The notes under the pieces: generated by a model | The model's input: only the letters and a program-made list of their open reading frames with translations | What the model was told of the DNA's origin: nothing | Database searches by the model: none | Source: Planctomycetaceae bacterium | Lineage (GTDB): Bacteria; Planctomycetota; Planctomycetia; Pirellulales; Pirellulaceae | DNA length: 9,927 nucleotides | NCBI GenBank assembly: GCA_012965455.1 | Contig: DTSG01000262.1 | Span: 1 to 9,927, forward strand | Direction of reading: 5' to 3' | Part shown: positions 1-6,498 of the stretch, in pieces | Layout: each line of letters starts with the position of its first letter | Position numbering within the stretch: position 1 is the first letter of the stretch | Program-made: the position numbers and the translations under genes

Positions 1-144
1 TCGTTCATCGCCGTCGGTAGAACGACGGCGTTGGACCGGTGGTCGACCATCCTCATCGGACAGCAAGCGGCTGGCTGGTACAGATAGGACTGCGGCGGAG
101 GAAAGCAGGGATAGAAATTTGCGTCGTGGAAGTGAAAGAGCCAT
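1..144 (-). CDS. N-terminus of a Tat-exported protein, truncated by left edge
   Basis: An uninterrupted minus-strand frame begins at ATG 142-144 and runs to base 1 without a stop (48 codons). An in-frame stop at 148-150 lies just upstream, so this is the only reasonable ATG. The N-terminus reads MALSLPRRKFLSLL, then a short alanine/serine/valine-rich hydrophobic stretch to about residue 24. The RRKFL core matches the twin-arginine consensus, so the product is probably folded and cofactor-loaded in the cytoplasm and exported by Tat. After the signal the chain is charged (DEDGRPP, QRRRSTDGDE), which gives no family. Planctomycetes use such leaders on sulfatases, Gfo/Idh-type oxidoreductases and DUF1501 proteins, but the mature part is too short to choose. 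No Shine-Dalgarno sequence is visible. It is divergent from the transglutaminase gene. Confidence 0.6.
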   Translation of the reverse strand, partial: MALSLPRRKFLSLLSSAAVLSVPASRLLSDEDGRPPVQRRRSTDGDER

Positions 145-264
145 GATTTAATTCGCATTGGGTTGTACGTTTGTGACAACTCATTATCACGCCTTCATCG
201 GTGTAACGCAAACAAATATGCCAGATAGCACGCGACACTCACATCAGTCGAATTGTTAGATTGC

Positions 265-332
265 AAAAAGGAGTAAATCGTGGAACAATGGATACACGCG
301 GTGACCATAAACAGGGGGAGTGCAGATTATGA
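265..332 (+). promoter_or_regulatory. Orphan strong ribosome binding site with a possible leader ORF
   Basis: The divergent gap contains AAAAAGGAG at 265-273, a near-ideal Shine-Dalgarno sequence about 56 bases upstream of the transglutaminase start. Six bases after it is a GTG (280) that opens a 40-codon frame ending at 400-402, overlapping the main gene out of frame. An ATG at 288 opens a 14-codon frame whose TGA (330-332) overlaps the main ATG (329-331) as ATGA. Either could be a translated leader that couples initiation, or the site may be accidental. No clear -35/-10 pair was found in 145-328. Confidence 0.3.
313..320 (+). promoter_or_regulatory. Shine-Dalgarno site that fixes the start at 329
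   Basis: AGGGGGAG sits eight bases before ATG 329. The in-frame GTG at 320 would begin inside this purine block and lacks a site of its own, so ATG 329 is preferred. An in-frame TAA at 308-310 excludes any earlier start. Confidence 0.6.
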
Positions 333-1495
333 TTCGAAAATTCATGTACGTGGTGATTCTGTTCAGTCTCGGTACGGTGGGGGTTGGAGATATTTGGGGT
401 AGCGAGTATGACACACTGGCGCGGCAGTCGCTTAAAAATGCTGGCAATAATCGCAGTGAGATAAGTAAAGCGTTACGTTTAGTTCCGCGCAAACAACAAG
501 AGGGCATGGAATTTCTTGTAGCCTTTATGCCAAATGCCGATCTGCAGTCGTTGTCGGCGCAGTTTCTACTGCAACACGTTGAATATGCTTATAAGGCTTG
601 GCAAGAAGCGGCATGGAGCAAAACTATCTCGAAAGACATTTTTCTAAACAACATTCTGCCGTATTCTAATATTACCGAAACGCGGGAATCGTGGCGGAAA
701 GGGTTTTATGAGCGGTTTCACGCGATTGTCAAAGATTCTCAGACGCCAGGGGAGGCTGCCGTAAAACTCAATCAGGAAATATTCAAAATTACTAATGTAA
801 AATATTCTACCGCTCGCAACCGTCCGGATCAGTCTCCCAGTGAAACGATTGAAAGTGGTCTGGCTTCGTGCAGTGGCCTTTCTGTCATGTTGATTGATGC
901 TTGTCGTAGCGTTGGGGTTCCGGCTCGATTCGTCGGCACACCGTTGTGGAGCAATAAGAGTGGAAATCATTCTTGGGTGGAAGTCTGGAATGGTGGCTGG
1001 CATTTTACTGGCGCGTGTGAGCCAGCCGGTGATTATTTGGACCGAGGTTGGTTTCTAGGACGTGCCGCGCAAGCTGATCGTAACAGCCGCTTGCATGCAA
1101 TTTATGCCGTGAGTTACCGTCCCACGAAACAACGGTTCCCTTTTGGTTGGGCCCCGGAGAAAGATTGGGTGTGGGCAGTGAATGTGACCGATCGATACAC
1201 ACAGATGAAAGAAGAGTTGCCGCCCGGTGTTGTCCGTGTGATGTTTGGCGCCGTCGACAGTGATGGGATACGCGTGTCGGCCGCGATTGAAATTCGGGAT
1301 ACGGCGGGTGAATTGATCTATGAGGGTACGACGAACGACATGCGATTTGACACGAATGACCATTTGAATGTAAAGGTGCAGTTGGCCGAACGGTATGAGA
1401 TATTGGTGCGTCATGCCGCACATTCAATACGCCGGACAGCTAAATTTGAAAGAGCCGGCGTTTTGACTTTGTTTGAATTCACGGAAAATAAATAA
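329..1495 (+). CDS. Secreted transglutaminase-like superfamily protein
   Basis: The 388-residue product (numbered from ATG 329) begins with a basic-hydrophobic leader (MIRKFMYVVILF...) ending near residue 20-25, so it is probably exported. Residues 25-140 look mostly helical. The transglutaminase core spans about 145-250. It contains ASCSG with the putative nucleophile Cys181, GNHSWVEVW with His214, and WHFTGACEP, where Glu231 sits where the third triad residue (normally Asp) is expected. About 285-388 is beta-rich and resembles a carboxypeptidase-regulatory-like sandwich. Bacterial members of this superfamily act as thiol peptidases or amidases or transfer acyl groups; the substrate cannot be read here. 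The RPDQSPSETIESG stretch before the Cys is what I recall from planctomycete relatives. The next gene follows after 17 bases with its own weak ribosome site, suggesting one transcript. Confidence 0.85.
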   Translation: MIRKFMYVVILFSLGTVGVGDIWGSEYDTLARQSLKNAGNNRSEISKALRLVPRKQQEGMEFLVAFMPNADLQSLSAQFLLQHVEYAYKAWQEAAWSKTISKDIFLNNILPYSNITETRESWRKGFYERFHAIVKDSQTPGEAAVKLNQEIFKITNVKYSTARNRPDQSPSETIESGLASCSGLSVMLIDACRSVGVPARFVGTPLWSNKSGNHSWVEVWNGGWHFTGACEPAGDYLDRGWFLGRAAQADRNSRLHAIYAVSYRPTKQRFPFGWAPEKDWVWAVNVTDRYTQMKEELPPGVVRVMFGAVDSDGIRVSAAIEIRDTAGELIYEGTTNDMRFDTNDHLNVKVQLAERYEILVRHAAHSIRRTAKFERAGVLTLFEFTENK

Positions 1496-1512
1496 CTTCA
1501 GGAAAACTCGAG

Positions 1513-2649
1513 ATGCAGAAACTAGTTTGGGCATTGTCAGTGGTGCTCGTTTGCACGGTTGGTGTGGCGGCAGAGGGTTTGTCGAAAGCGGAGGCAGCGC
1601 GGGTTTCACGCGAAGTTCTGGCTGAGCACTCGAAACGAGTTTTGGTCGAACGAAAGGGGGAGATGGCTGCAAAGGTCGTTGAACTCGGTGACTTAAAGAT
1701 GCCATTTTGGTACAAGACGTTTGGCGAAGCGCCAACAAACGGGCGTAGCCTGTATATTTCACTGCATGGAGGAGGCGGAGCCCCGGCTGCAGTTAATGAT
1801 CAGCAATGGGAAAATCAGAAGCGGCTCTATACGGTCAAAGAAGGTGTATATCTTGTCCCCCGTGCACCGACGAATTCCTGGAATCTTTGGCACCAGGCAC
1901 ACATTGACCGTTTCTTTACTCGCCTGATTGAGAATTTGGTTGTCTTTGAAGGTGTCAACCCGAATCGTGTGTACGTGTTGGGATATTCCGCCGGTGGCGA
2001 CGGTGTTTACCAGATTGGGCCGCGGATGGCTGATACTTGGGCGGCGGCATCGATGATGGCTGGCCACCCCAATGACGCTAAACCGGATAGCTTATTGAAC
2101 ACACCATTTTCCATTCAGGTTGGCGCATTAGATTCGGCATATAATAGAAACGAAGTTGCTGCACGATGGGGAAAACTACTGGACGACTTGCAAAAGGCAT
2201 CGCCTGCAGGGTACGAACATTTTACGAAAATACGTGCAGGGAAAGGCCACTGGATGGAACGGGAAGACGCTATGGCAATTCCATGGATGGCAAAATACAC
2301 GCGGGATCCTTTGCCTCGGCGAATTGTTTGGCTACAGGACGCAGAGACGCACCAACGGTTTTATTGGGTGGCGGTTCGAGGCGAGTCGATCAAGGGGCGC
2401 AGTCGGATTGTCGCTAACATAGACGCACAAACTGTGACGATTGAATCCTCTACTGTCCCGGAAGTTGTCATATTACTGAATGATAAAATGTTGGATCTTG
2501 ATCAGGATGTCACGGTGTTATACCGCGGGAAAACGCTCTACCAAGGGCGGGTGATGCGGCAACGGTCGGTGATCGAAAGAACACTGAACGAACGGGGCGA
2601 TCCGACAAGCCTGTTTTGTGCTGAGATCGTCGTGAAGATCCCTGAATGA
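1513..2649 (+). CDS. Secreted alpha/beta-hydrolase, esterase/PHB-depolymerase-like
   Basis: The 378-residue protein starts with a typical Sec signal peptide (MQKLVWALSVVLVCTVGVAA, cleavage near 20). The alpha/beta-hydrolase core covers roughly 60-265. It has an oxyanion-hole HGGGG motif at 85-89, the nucleophile elbow GYSAGG with Ser159, a likely acid Asp207 in GALDS, and a likely catalytic His246 in GKGHW, so the triad is complete and ordered. About 268-378 is a beta-rich C-terminal domain without a motif I can name. The fold and elbow resemble phospholipase/carboxylesterase and LpqC/poly(3-hydroxybutyrate) depolymerase-type serine hydrolases. A carboxyl ester is the likely bond, but the substrate is unknown. 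AGGA at 1500-1503 precedes ATG 1513 by nine bases. It probably shares a transcript with the upstream transglutaminase-like gene, as both are exported hydrolase-type proteins with a C-terminal beta domain. Confidence 0.85.
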   Translation: MQKLVWALSVVLVCTVGVAAEGLSKAEAARVSREVLAEHSKRVLVERKGEMAAKVVELGDLKMPFWYKTFGEAPTNGRSLYISLHGGGGAPAAVNDQQWENQKRLYTVKEGVYLVPRAPTNSWNLWHQAHIDRFFTRLIENLVVFEGVNPNRVYVLGYSAGGDGVYQIGPRMADTWAAASMMAGHPNDAKPDSLLNTPFSIQVGALDSAYNRNEVAARWGKLLDDLQKASPAGYEHFTKIRAGKGHWMEREDAMAIPWMAKYTRDPLPRRIVWLQDAETHQRFYWVAVRGESIKGRSRIVANIDAQTVTIESSTVPEVVILLNDKMLDLDQDVTVLYRGKTLYQGRVMRQRSVIERTLNERGDPTSLFCAEIVVKIPE

Positions 2650-2690
2650 GTTCCGCAATAGGCGACCAGGTTCGCTGCTCACCCCCTTAG

Positions 2691-3494
2691 TCATTCAATT
2701 TTGATGGATTCTAAACCGGGTTCGGGTTTCGGGAACTTGGGAGCCATGTCGCGAAGTGTTTGGGCTATAACGCGCGTGATCACCAAGTTGCGGTATGATT
2801 TGTCATCTGCTGGAATGATGTACCACGGGGCGCCGGCGCGATGGCATTGTTTCAATGTGTTGCTGTAGGCGTCCATGTAAAGCGGCCATTGTTTACGGGT
2901 TTCCAAATCGGAAACTGAGAACTTCCAATGCTTGCTGGGGTTGTCCAAGCGGTCCTGAAATCTGCGCTTTTGCTCATCCTTTGATATGTGCAAATAGAAT
3001 TTCAGAATAGTCGTGCCGTGTTGATTGAGAGTGTGTTCAAATTGGTTGATTTGCACATAACGATCGTTGCAGGCGTCAGTGTCGATGATGCCGAGCACTT
3101 GTGTTGCGATTACATCCTCATAGTGTGAGCGATTGAAAATGGAGACCATGCCGCGTTTGGGGGCATGGGGGTGAATCCGCCAGAGAAAATCGTGGTCCAA
3201 TTCCTCTTTGGTCGGACGTTTGAAGGATGCAACTCGTACGCCCTGCGGATTCACGCCTTTAAAGACCCTACGAATCGTGCCGTCCTTGCCACCCGCATCT
3301 AACGCTTGGAATACGACGAGGAGGCTGTCAGTGGATTGGGCGTACAATACACGCTGCAGCGCAACAAGCTCTTTTCGTAACGCTCTAAATTCGGCCTGAG
3401 CATCAGCGCGGAGGGGACTATCAACGGGCGGTGTCGTCAAAATTGATTCTAGCGACCGAAAGGAGTGAGGATCGAATTGGTGTCGATTTGGCAT
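2691..3494 (-). CDS. Polyphosphate kinase 2 family (polyP:nucleotide phosphotransferase)
   Basis: A cytoplasmic enzyme that moves phosphate between inorganic polyphosphate and nucleotides. From ATG 3492-3494 it has 267 residues, the usual size for a single-domain PPK2. It shows the Walker A region DAGGKDG (66-72), the family block GVNPQGVRVASFKRPT, the catalytic FNRSHYEDV (120-128) and a basic lid segment (RRFQDRL...HWKFS, about 177-193). All family blocks are intact. The frame stays open to a TTG at 3569, but the extra 25 residues (rich in His and Thr) do not resemble the family start, so the ATG is preferred although it has no clear Shine-Dalgarno. The sequence does not separate the subclasses (ADP-, AMP- or both-phosphorylating). 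It converges with the esterase (41 bases apart) and diverges from the glycosylase. Confidence 0.9.
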   Translation of the reverse strand: MPNRHQFDPHSFRSLESILTTPPVDSPLRADAQAEFRALRKELVALQRVLYAQSTDSLLVVFQALDAGGKDGTIRRVFKGVNPQGVRVASFKRPTKEELDHDFLWRIHPHAPKRGMVSIFNRSHYEDVIATQVLGIIDTDACNDRYVQINQFEHTLNQHGTTILKFYLHISKDEQKRRFQDRLDNPSKHWKFSVSDLETRKQWPLYMDAYSNTLKQCHRAGAPWYIIPADDKSYRNLVITRVIAQTLRDMAPKFPKPEPGLESIKIE

Positions 3495-3514
3495 TTTAGC
3501 TACGTGCGGATAAG

Positions 3515-3542
3515 GTGTATGGATGAAGTGTGTATTGTGTAT
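3515..3542. repeat. Three GTGTAT hexamers in the divergent gap
   Basis: GTGTAT occurs at 3515-3520, 3530-3535 and 3537-3542; the last two form a tandem 7-mer GTGTATT. They lie just upstream of the PPK2 ATG and 40-70 bases upstream of the glycosylase ATG. They could be protein-binding half-sites or chance in a T/G-rich spacer. Confidence 0.2.
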
Positions 3543-3582
3543 TTGAAATTGTAACGAGTTGAAAGTCAATTAAGGCGTCACG

Positions 3583-4209
3583 ATGGATGGTTTGGACTTC
3601 GAGAAGGCATGCCGTTCCCTACGGCGGCGTGATGCAGTAATGCGTAAGGCGATCAACCTAGTTGGGCCGTGTAGGTTTGAGGTGGACCGCAACGGTTTTC
3701 GGATGCTCGTCCGTAGTATCGTGGGGCAGCAGTTATCGACGTCTGCAGCGGCTACCATTTGGCGGCGGTTTATAGAACTTAACGGTGGGCGTCGTGTATC
3801 GGCAGGGAAGACGTTATTATTCAGCGCAGCTCAGCTACGGGCAATCGGCTTTTCGGCAGCGAAGTGTCGAGCGGTACTTAGCATTGCGAAAAGTGTCATT
3901 GATGGTGACGTCCACCTGGCCGAGTTGAGCCGTCTTAGCGATGAGCAGGTGACTGCCGAGTTAATAAAATTGAGGGGTGTTGGACCCTGGACGGCGCAGA
4001 TGTATTTGATGTTTTCGCTGGGGAGAGCGGATGTATTTCCAACCGGCGACTTAGGGATTGTTAATGCAGTTACAGCGCTCTACAAGTTCAACAACCGCGC
4101 AACAGAAACTGAAATGCTTGAAATTGCGGAGTCCTGGCGCCCGTATCGAACAATTGCGTCGTGGTATCTTTGGCAAGCGCTTGATATTGTGCGACAAGGC
4201 GATTGGTGA
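3583..4209 (+). CDS. AlkA-like DNA-3-methyladenine glycosylase (HhH-GPD)
   Basis: This base-excision repair enzyme removes alkylated bases (3-methyladenine and related lesions) from DNA in the cytoplasm. The 208-residue protein is the length of the compact AlkA-like form without the N-terminal TBP-like domain of E. coli AlkA. It has the family block FRMLVRSIVGQQLST (39-53), the helix-hairpin-helix LRGVGPWTA (130-138) and the catalytic aspartate Asp156 in FPTGDLGI. A C-terminal SWRPYRTIASWYLW segment is also typical. It lacks the cysteines of an iron-sulphur cluster loop, which fits AlkA rather than EndoIII/MutY. AAGG at 3572-3575 sits seven bases before ATG 3583. The downstream exonuclease-WYL gene also deals with DNA but has a separate candidate promoter. 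The exact lesion range cannot be read from sequence. Confidence 0.9.
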   Translation: MDGLDFEKACRSLRRRDAVMRKAINLVGPCRFEVDRNGFRMLVRSIVGQQLSTSAAATIWRRFIELNGGRRVSAGKTLLFSAAQLRAIGFSAAKCRAVLSIAKSVIDGDVHLAELSRLSDEQVTAELIKLRGVGPWTAQMYLMFSLGRADVFPTGDLGIVNAVTALYKFNNRATETEMLEIAESWRPYRTIASWYLWQALDIVRQGDW

Positions 4210-4241
4210 GTGTTGTCGCGTTAGTGTAAAACGTTCGCTCG

Positions 4242-4270
4242 TTGAGAGGTAGCTTGGGGTACACTTTAAA
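4242..4270 (+). promoter_or_regulatory. Candidate sigma-70-type promoter for exonuclease-WYL gene
   Basis: TTGAGA (4242-4247) and TTTAAA (4265-4270) are separated by 17 bases, matching the housekeeping -35 and -10 hexamers at five and four of six positions. Transcription would begin near 4277, giving a leader of about 33 bases before ATG 4310. It is the best such pair between the glycosylase and the exonuclease genes, but is judged by eye only. Confidence 0.35.
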
Positions 4271-4309
4271 GATGAGAGGGTTAGAAAACGCGACCTCCAG
4301 ACACACAAA

Positions 4310-5134
4310 ATGCAGAAAACGCAAAAATCGGAATTTATCGCTTTTGATTTAGAAACAACTGGGATCAGTTCGTTTGTGGACCGAATTGTGGATATTGGTG
4401 CGGTTCGATTTTGTCCGGCCGAATCGCGCTTCGATACATTTGAACAATTGGTCAATCCTGAGCAAGCAATTCCGCCGGTGGTTACGGCTATCCATGGCAT
4501 CACGGACAAAGATGTGTTAGACCAGCCGGTCATCGACGAAGTTCTTCCCGCTTTTGATGATTTCATTGGTAGTAGGGACACGGTGTTAGTAGCTCATAAT
4601 GCGCCTTTTGACTGCAGTTTTCTCGCCGCTGCCTATACGGCGTGCGACCGACGGCCCCCGAACAACCGAATCATATGTTCGCTCAGATTGTTTCGCTTAG
4701 CGTTTCCCCATTTCAAAGATTATAAACTTGAAACAATTGGGAGGAACCTTGGATTGATCAATAACGAGGAGCATCGCGGTTTGGCAGATTCACTGCTACT
4801 AATGCGGTGTTTGACTTTGGCTTTGGAGTTTTTACCTCAATTCGAATTTCTCGACAATCTCATCACTGGGTCGAATGTCTATCGCTTTACCGACTATTCT
4901 TCGGTTGACGTTCCGCCGCCCCAAGAGTTCGACAAATTACAACTTGCCATTGAAGGTGAGTGCACGCTAGAAATCCGGTATGGTGAGTTTCCTGGGGCAC
5001 CGCGGTTGATTACGCCGAAAAAGATCTTCCGACAAAATAATGCTTACTACGTCAAAGCGCACTGTCACAACGACAATTTTGAAAAAACATTTCGACTCGA
5101 TCGTATCGCAAGCTACACGGTGGTGGGCAAATGA
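4310..5134 (+). CDS. DnaQ-type 3'-5' exonuclease fused to a WYL-like domain
   Basis: The 274-residue protein has two parts. Residues 7-175 form a DEDDh exonuclease of the DNA polymerase III epsilon type: Asp13 and Glu15 in FDLETTG, Asp101 in HNAPFD, and His155 and Asp160 in EHRGLADS. All five metal/catalytic residues are present, so it should be active on a 3' end of DNA or RNA. After a proline-containing linker (about 185-207), residues 208-272 match a WYL domain: LQLAIEGE, an IRYGEF strand, the LITPKKIF turn, AYYVKAHC in place of the W-Y-L signature, and FRLDRI. WYL domains act as ligand or nucleic-acid sensors, for example in PafBC-type DNA-damage regulators. There is no helix-turn-helix, so this is not a standard WYL transcription factor. 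No Shine-Dalgarno precedes ATG 4310 and no better start exists upstream. It probably edits or trims nucleic acid under WYL control; that link is inference. Confidence 0.85.
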   Translation: MQKTQKSEFIAFDLETTGISSFVDRIVDIGAVRFCPAESRFDTFEQLVNPEQAIPPVVTAIHGITDKDVLDQPVIDEVLPAFDDFIGSRDTVLVAHNAPFDCSFLAAAYTACDRRPPNNRIICSLRLFRLAFPHFKDYKLETIGRNLGLINNEEHRGLADSLLLMRCLTLALEFLPQFEFLDNLITGSNVYRFTDYSSVDVPPPQEFDKLQLAIEGECTLEIRYGEFPGAPRLITPKKIFRQNNAYYVKAHCHNDNFEKTFRLDRIASYTVVGK

Positions 5135-5148
5135 TATCGAGAGCTGTG

Positions 5149-5176
5149 TTCAGCGATCATGCGATCTTCCGCTGAA
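5149..5176. terminator. Hairpin between convergent genes, possible bidirectional terminator
   Basis: TTCAGCG (5149-5155) and CGCTGAA (5170-5176) form a perfect 7-bp stem around a 14-base loop; inner ATC/GAT can extend pairing. It lies in the 44-base gap between the exonuclease-WYL stop and the propeller stop. There is no strong T-tract on either side, so intrinsic termination is only likely, not shown. Confidence 0.4.
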
Positions 5177-5178
5177 AT

Positions 5179-6246
5179 CTAAAACTCCAGTTCAGCAAGA
5201 TAGATGTTGGTCATTGGTTTTCCTTCGTCATCTTTCTCGTGACTCGAGTAATAGGAGACGAGGACGCATCCCGGGCATAGTTGAATCATACTGGGGTAAG
5301 AACAGTCGCCACCGGCGGGCAGTTCGCAGAGGTTCTCGAGTTTGCCGTCGACGAGTGTGCAGATAACCATTTTGGATACACCGTTGACTATATTACGACC
5401 AGCAACCAGCGTATGGTCGCCAAAGCGACCTATGAACGGTCCGCCGATATAGCGATCAAGCTCCTGACGCGTGGTGACTTGGAAATTTGCAGAGAGAGTA
5501 ATTAACTCAGCCGTGCCCCGACCGCGGCGAGCTATGGCTGTGATAGTACCGGAGTCGTCGAACATGAATGCCGTTTCATCTCCATCCTTCTCTTGGAATG
5601 TGCCAACCGGTAAAAACCGCCTGCCGTCTTCACTGGCTAGAATTTGCGACTGTAATAATTTCGCTCGTTCACGGAGTGTCGCGACTTCCGCAAAATCGCG
5701 AGTGCGGCGACCGCACATGTAGACGCGGTTATTGTTGGTGGCCGTCCTCCAGACATAATGACCGTACGTCCCCTCGAGCATAAACGATGAAGACCATTGT
5801 TTCCCATCTTTTGTACGTACTCCGTAGCCGACCATCTGATTAATATTGCGGAGCTGTGGCTGGTTGGGCCCACAGTACCACGTTCCAGTGTAGACGAACA
5901 ATTGTCCGTTTAGATGCGCGAAGTGCGGGTCACGCGTATCACGATTCTTTACCGAAAACGAATGTACTTGAGACCAGTGTTTTCCTGATGAGCTTGTGAG
6001 CACGACGATTCGGCTAGTCGGGAAAACCATATGTCCGTCCGGGCAACTTCGAAACGTAAGATAGATGTTCCCCTTGAACCATGTAAGATCCGTGAATGCG
6101 TTATGCTCGCCGTTATTGAACACGGAACGTACATTTTTCACGGACACGTCAACTGCTTGCGTCTCGGCAACAACTGTGGAAAAGAATCCGATAACGATCA
6201 AAAATAGGGAAAACTTCTTCACGGATCTGTGATGTTCGTGGGGCAT
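5179..6246 (-). CDS. Secreted sialidase-fold beta-propeller protein
   Basis: The 355-residue protein carries a Sec-type leader (SVKKFSLFLIVIGFF..., cleavage near 27-32) and is probably exported. The rest looks like a six-bladed propeller of the sialidase/BNR kind. It has Asp-box-like turns at about 84-91 (TSSSGKHW), 144-151 (RTKDGKQW) and 204-211 (ASEDGRRF), with weaker blades elsewhere such as FTDLTWFKGNIYLTFR, DETAFMFDDSG and DCSYPSMIQL. The last resembles the late SYP...Y region of exo-sialidase-type proteins. I could not assign the arginine triad, nucleophile Tyr and acid Asp of GH33 with confidence, so glycosidase activity is possible but unproven. It is divergently arranged from a sodium:solute symporter, which suggests that the propeller acts on or binds what the symporter imports. 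No clear ribosome site precedes ATG 6244-6246; the GTG at residue 9 is an alternative start. Confidence 0.75.
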   Translation of the reverse strand: MPHEHHRSVKKFSLFLIVIGFFSTVVAETQAVDVSVKNVRSVFNNGEHNAFTDLTWFKGNIYLTFRSCPDGHMVFPTSRIVVLTSSSGKHWSQVHSFSVKNRDTRDPHFAHLNGQLFVYTGTWYCGPNQPQLRNINQMVGYGVRTKDGKQWSSSFMLEGTYGHYVWRTATNNNRVYMCGRRTRDFAEVATLRERAKLLQSQILASEDGRRFLPVGTFQEKDGDETAFMFDDSGTITAIARRGRGTAELITLSANFQVTTRQELDRYIGGPFIGRFGDHTLVAGRNIVNGVSKMVICTLVDGKLENLCELPAGGDCSYPSMIQLCPGCVLVSYYSSHEKDDEGKPMTNIYLAELEF

Positions 6247-6348
6247 GTTTTTTATGGCTCTACTATAATCTCGGATTGCATAGGGTTAGGATGAAATTCG
6301 TACCCCATTTATAACGTATCGTTGTCCCGCCCGGAGCTAAAGGGAAGT

Positions 6349-6498
6349 ATGTATTTCTCTAAATGCGGGCCACTGGTAGAAAACTTTGGTACGGTCCGCA
6401 AAAAACGCCGCGACCAATCCAAAGATTTTAGACGTTACGGTAACATTTGTGCTGTCGATCGTCAGGCGTGGTTTTATAAACAGGCATATCACCTATGA
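6349..6498 (+). CDS. Possible small protein (49 aa) coupled to the symporter
   Basis: A short frame runs from ATG 6349 to TGA 6496-6498, and its stop overlaps the symporter ATG (6495-6497) as ATGA. AAAGGGA ends about three bases before the ATG, a recognisable although close Shine-Dalgarno. The 49-residue product is strongly basic in the middle (VRKKRRDQSKDFRRY), has two cysteines and an aromatic end (AWFYKQAYHL), with no signal peptide or membrane segment. I do not recognise it. It fills the second half of the 248-base divergent gap. It may be a real small protein, a translated leader that couples symporter synthesis to its own translation, or chance. The ATGA overlap is the main argument for it; the lack of a known family is the main argument against. 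Confidence 0.35.
   Translation: MYFSKCGPLVENFGTVRKKRRDQSKDFRRYGNICAVDRQAWFYKQAYHL

Noticed and set aside
9..30. Perfect 8-bp GC-rich hairpin (CGCCGTCG with CGACGGCG, 6-base loop)
   Set aside because: It lies inside the truncated Tat-signal coding frame and has no T-tract, so it is more likely chance within coding sequence than a terminator.
53..238. 61-codon minus-strand frame in the left gap
   Set aside because: It overlaps the better-supported Tat-leader frame, has no ribosome site and shows no recognisable motif.
1005..1427. Long minus-strand frames (over 100 codons) inside the transglutaminase gene
   Set aside because: They are opposite-strand shadows of a gene with clear catalytic motifs and show no family features.
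2643..2697. Inverted repeat TGAATGA/TCATTCA spanning the convergent gap
   Set aside because: Both arms are simply Glu-stop codons of the two convergent genes; the 41-base loop makes a functional hairpin unlikely.
3495..3569. N-terminal extension of the PPK2 protein to a TTG codon
   Set aside because: The added residues are His/Thr-rich, unlike the family start, and the initiator would be a rare codon without a ribosome site.
6264..6269. Perfect TATAAT on the plus strand upstream of the symporter
   Set aside because: No acceptable -35 hexamer lies 16-18 bases upstream, and it is over 80 bases before the small ORF and 225 before the symporter; not enough to call a promoter.
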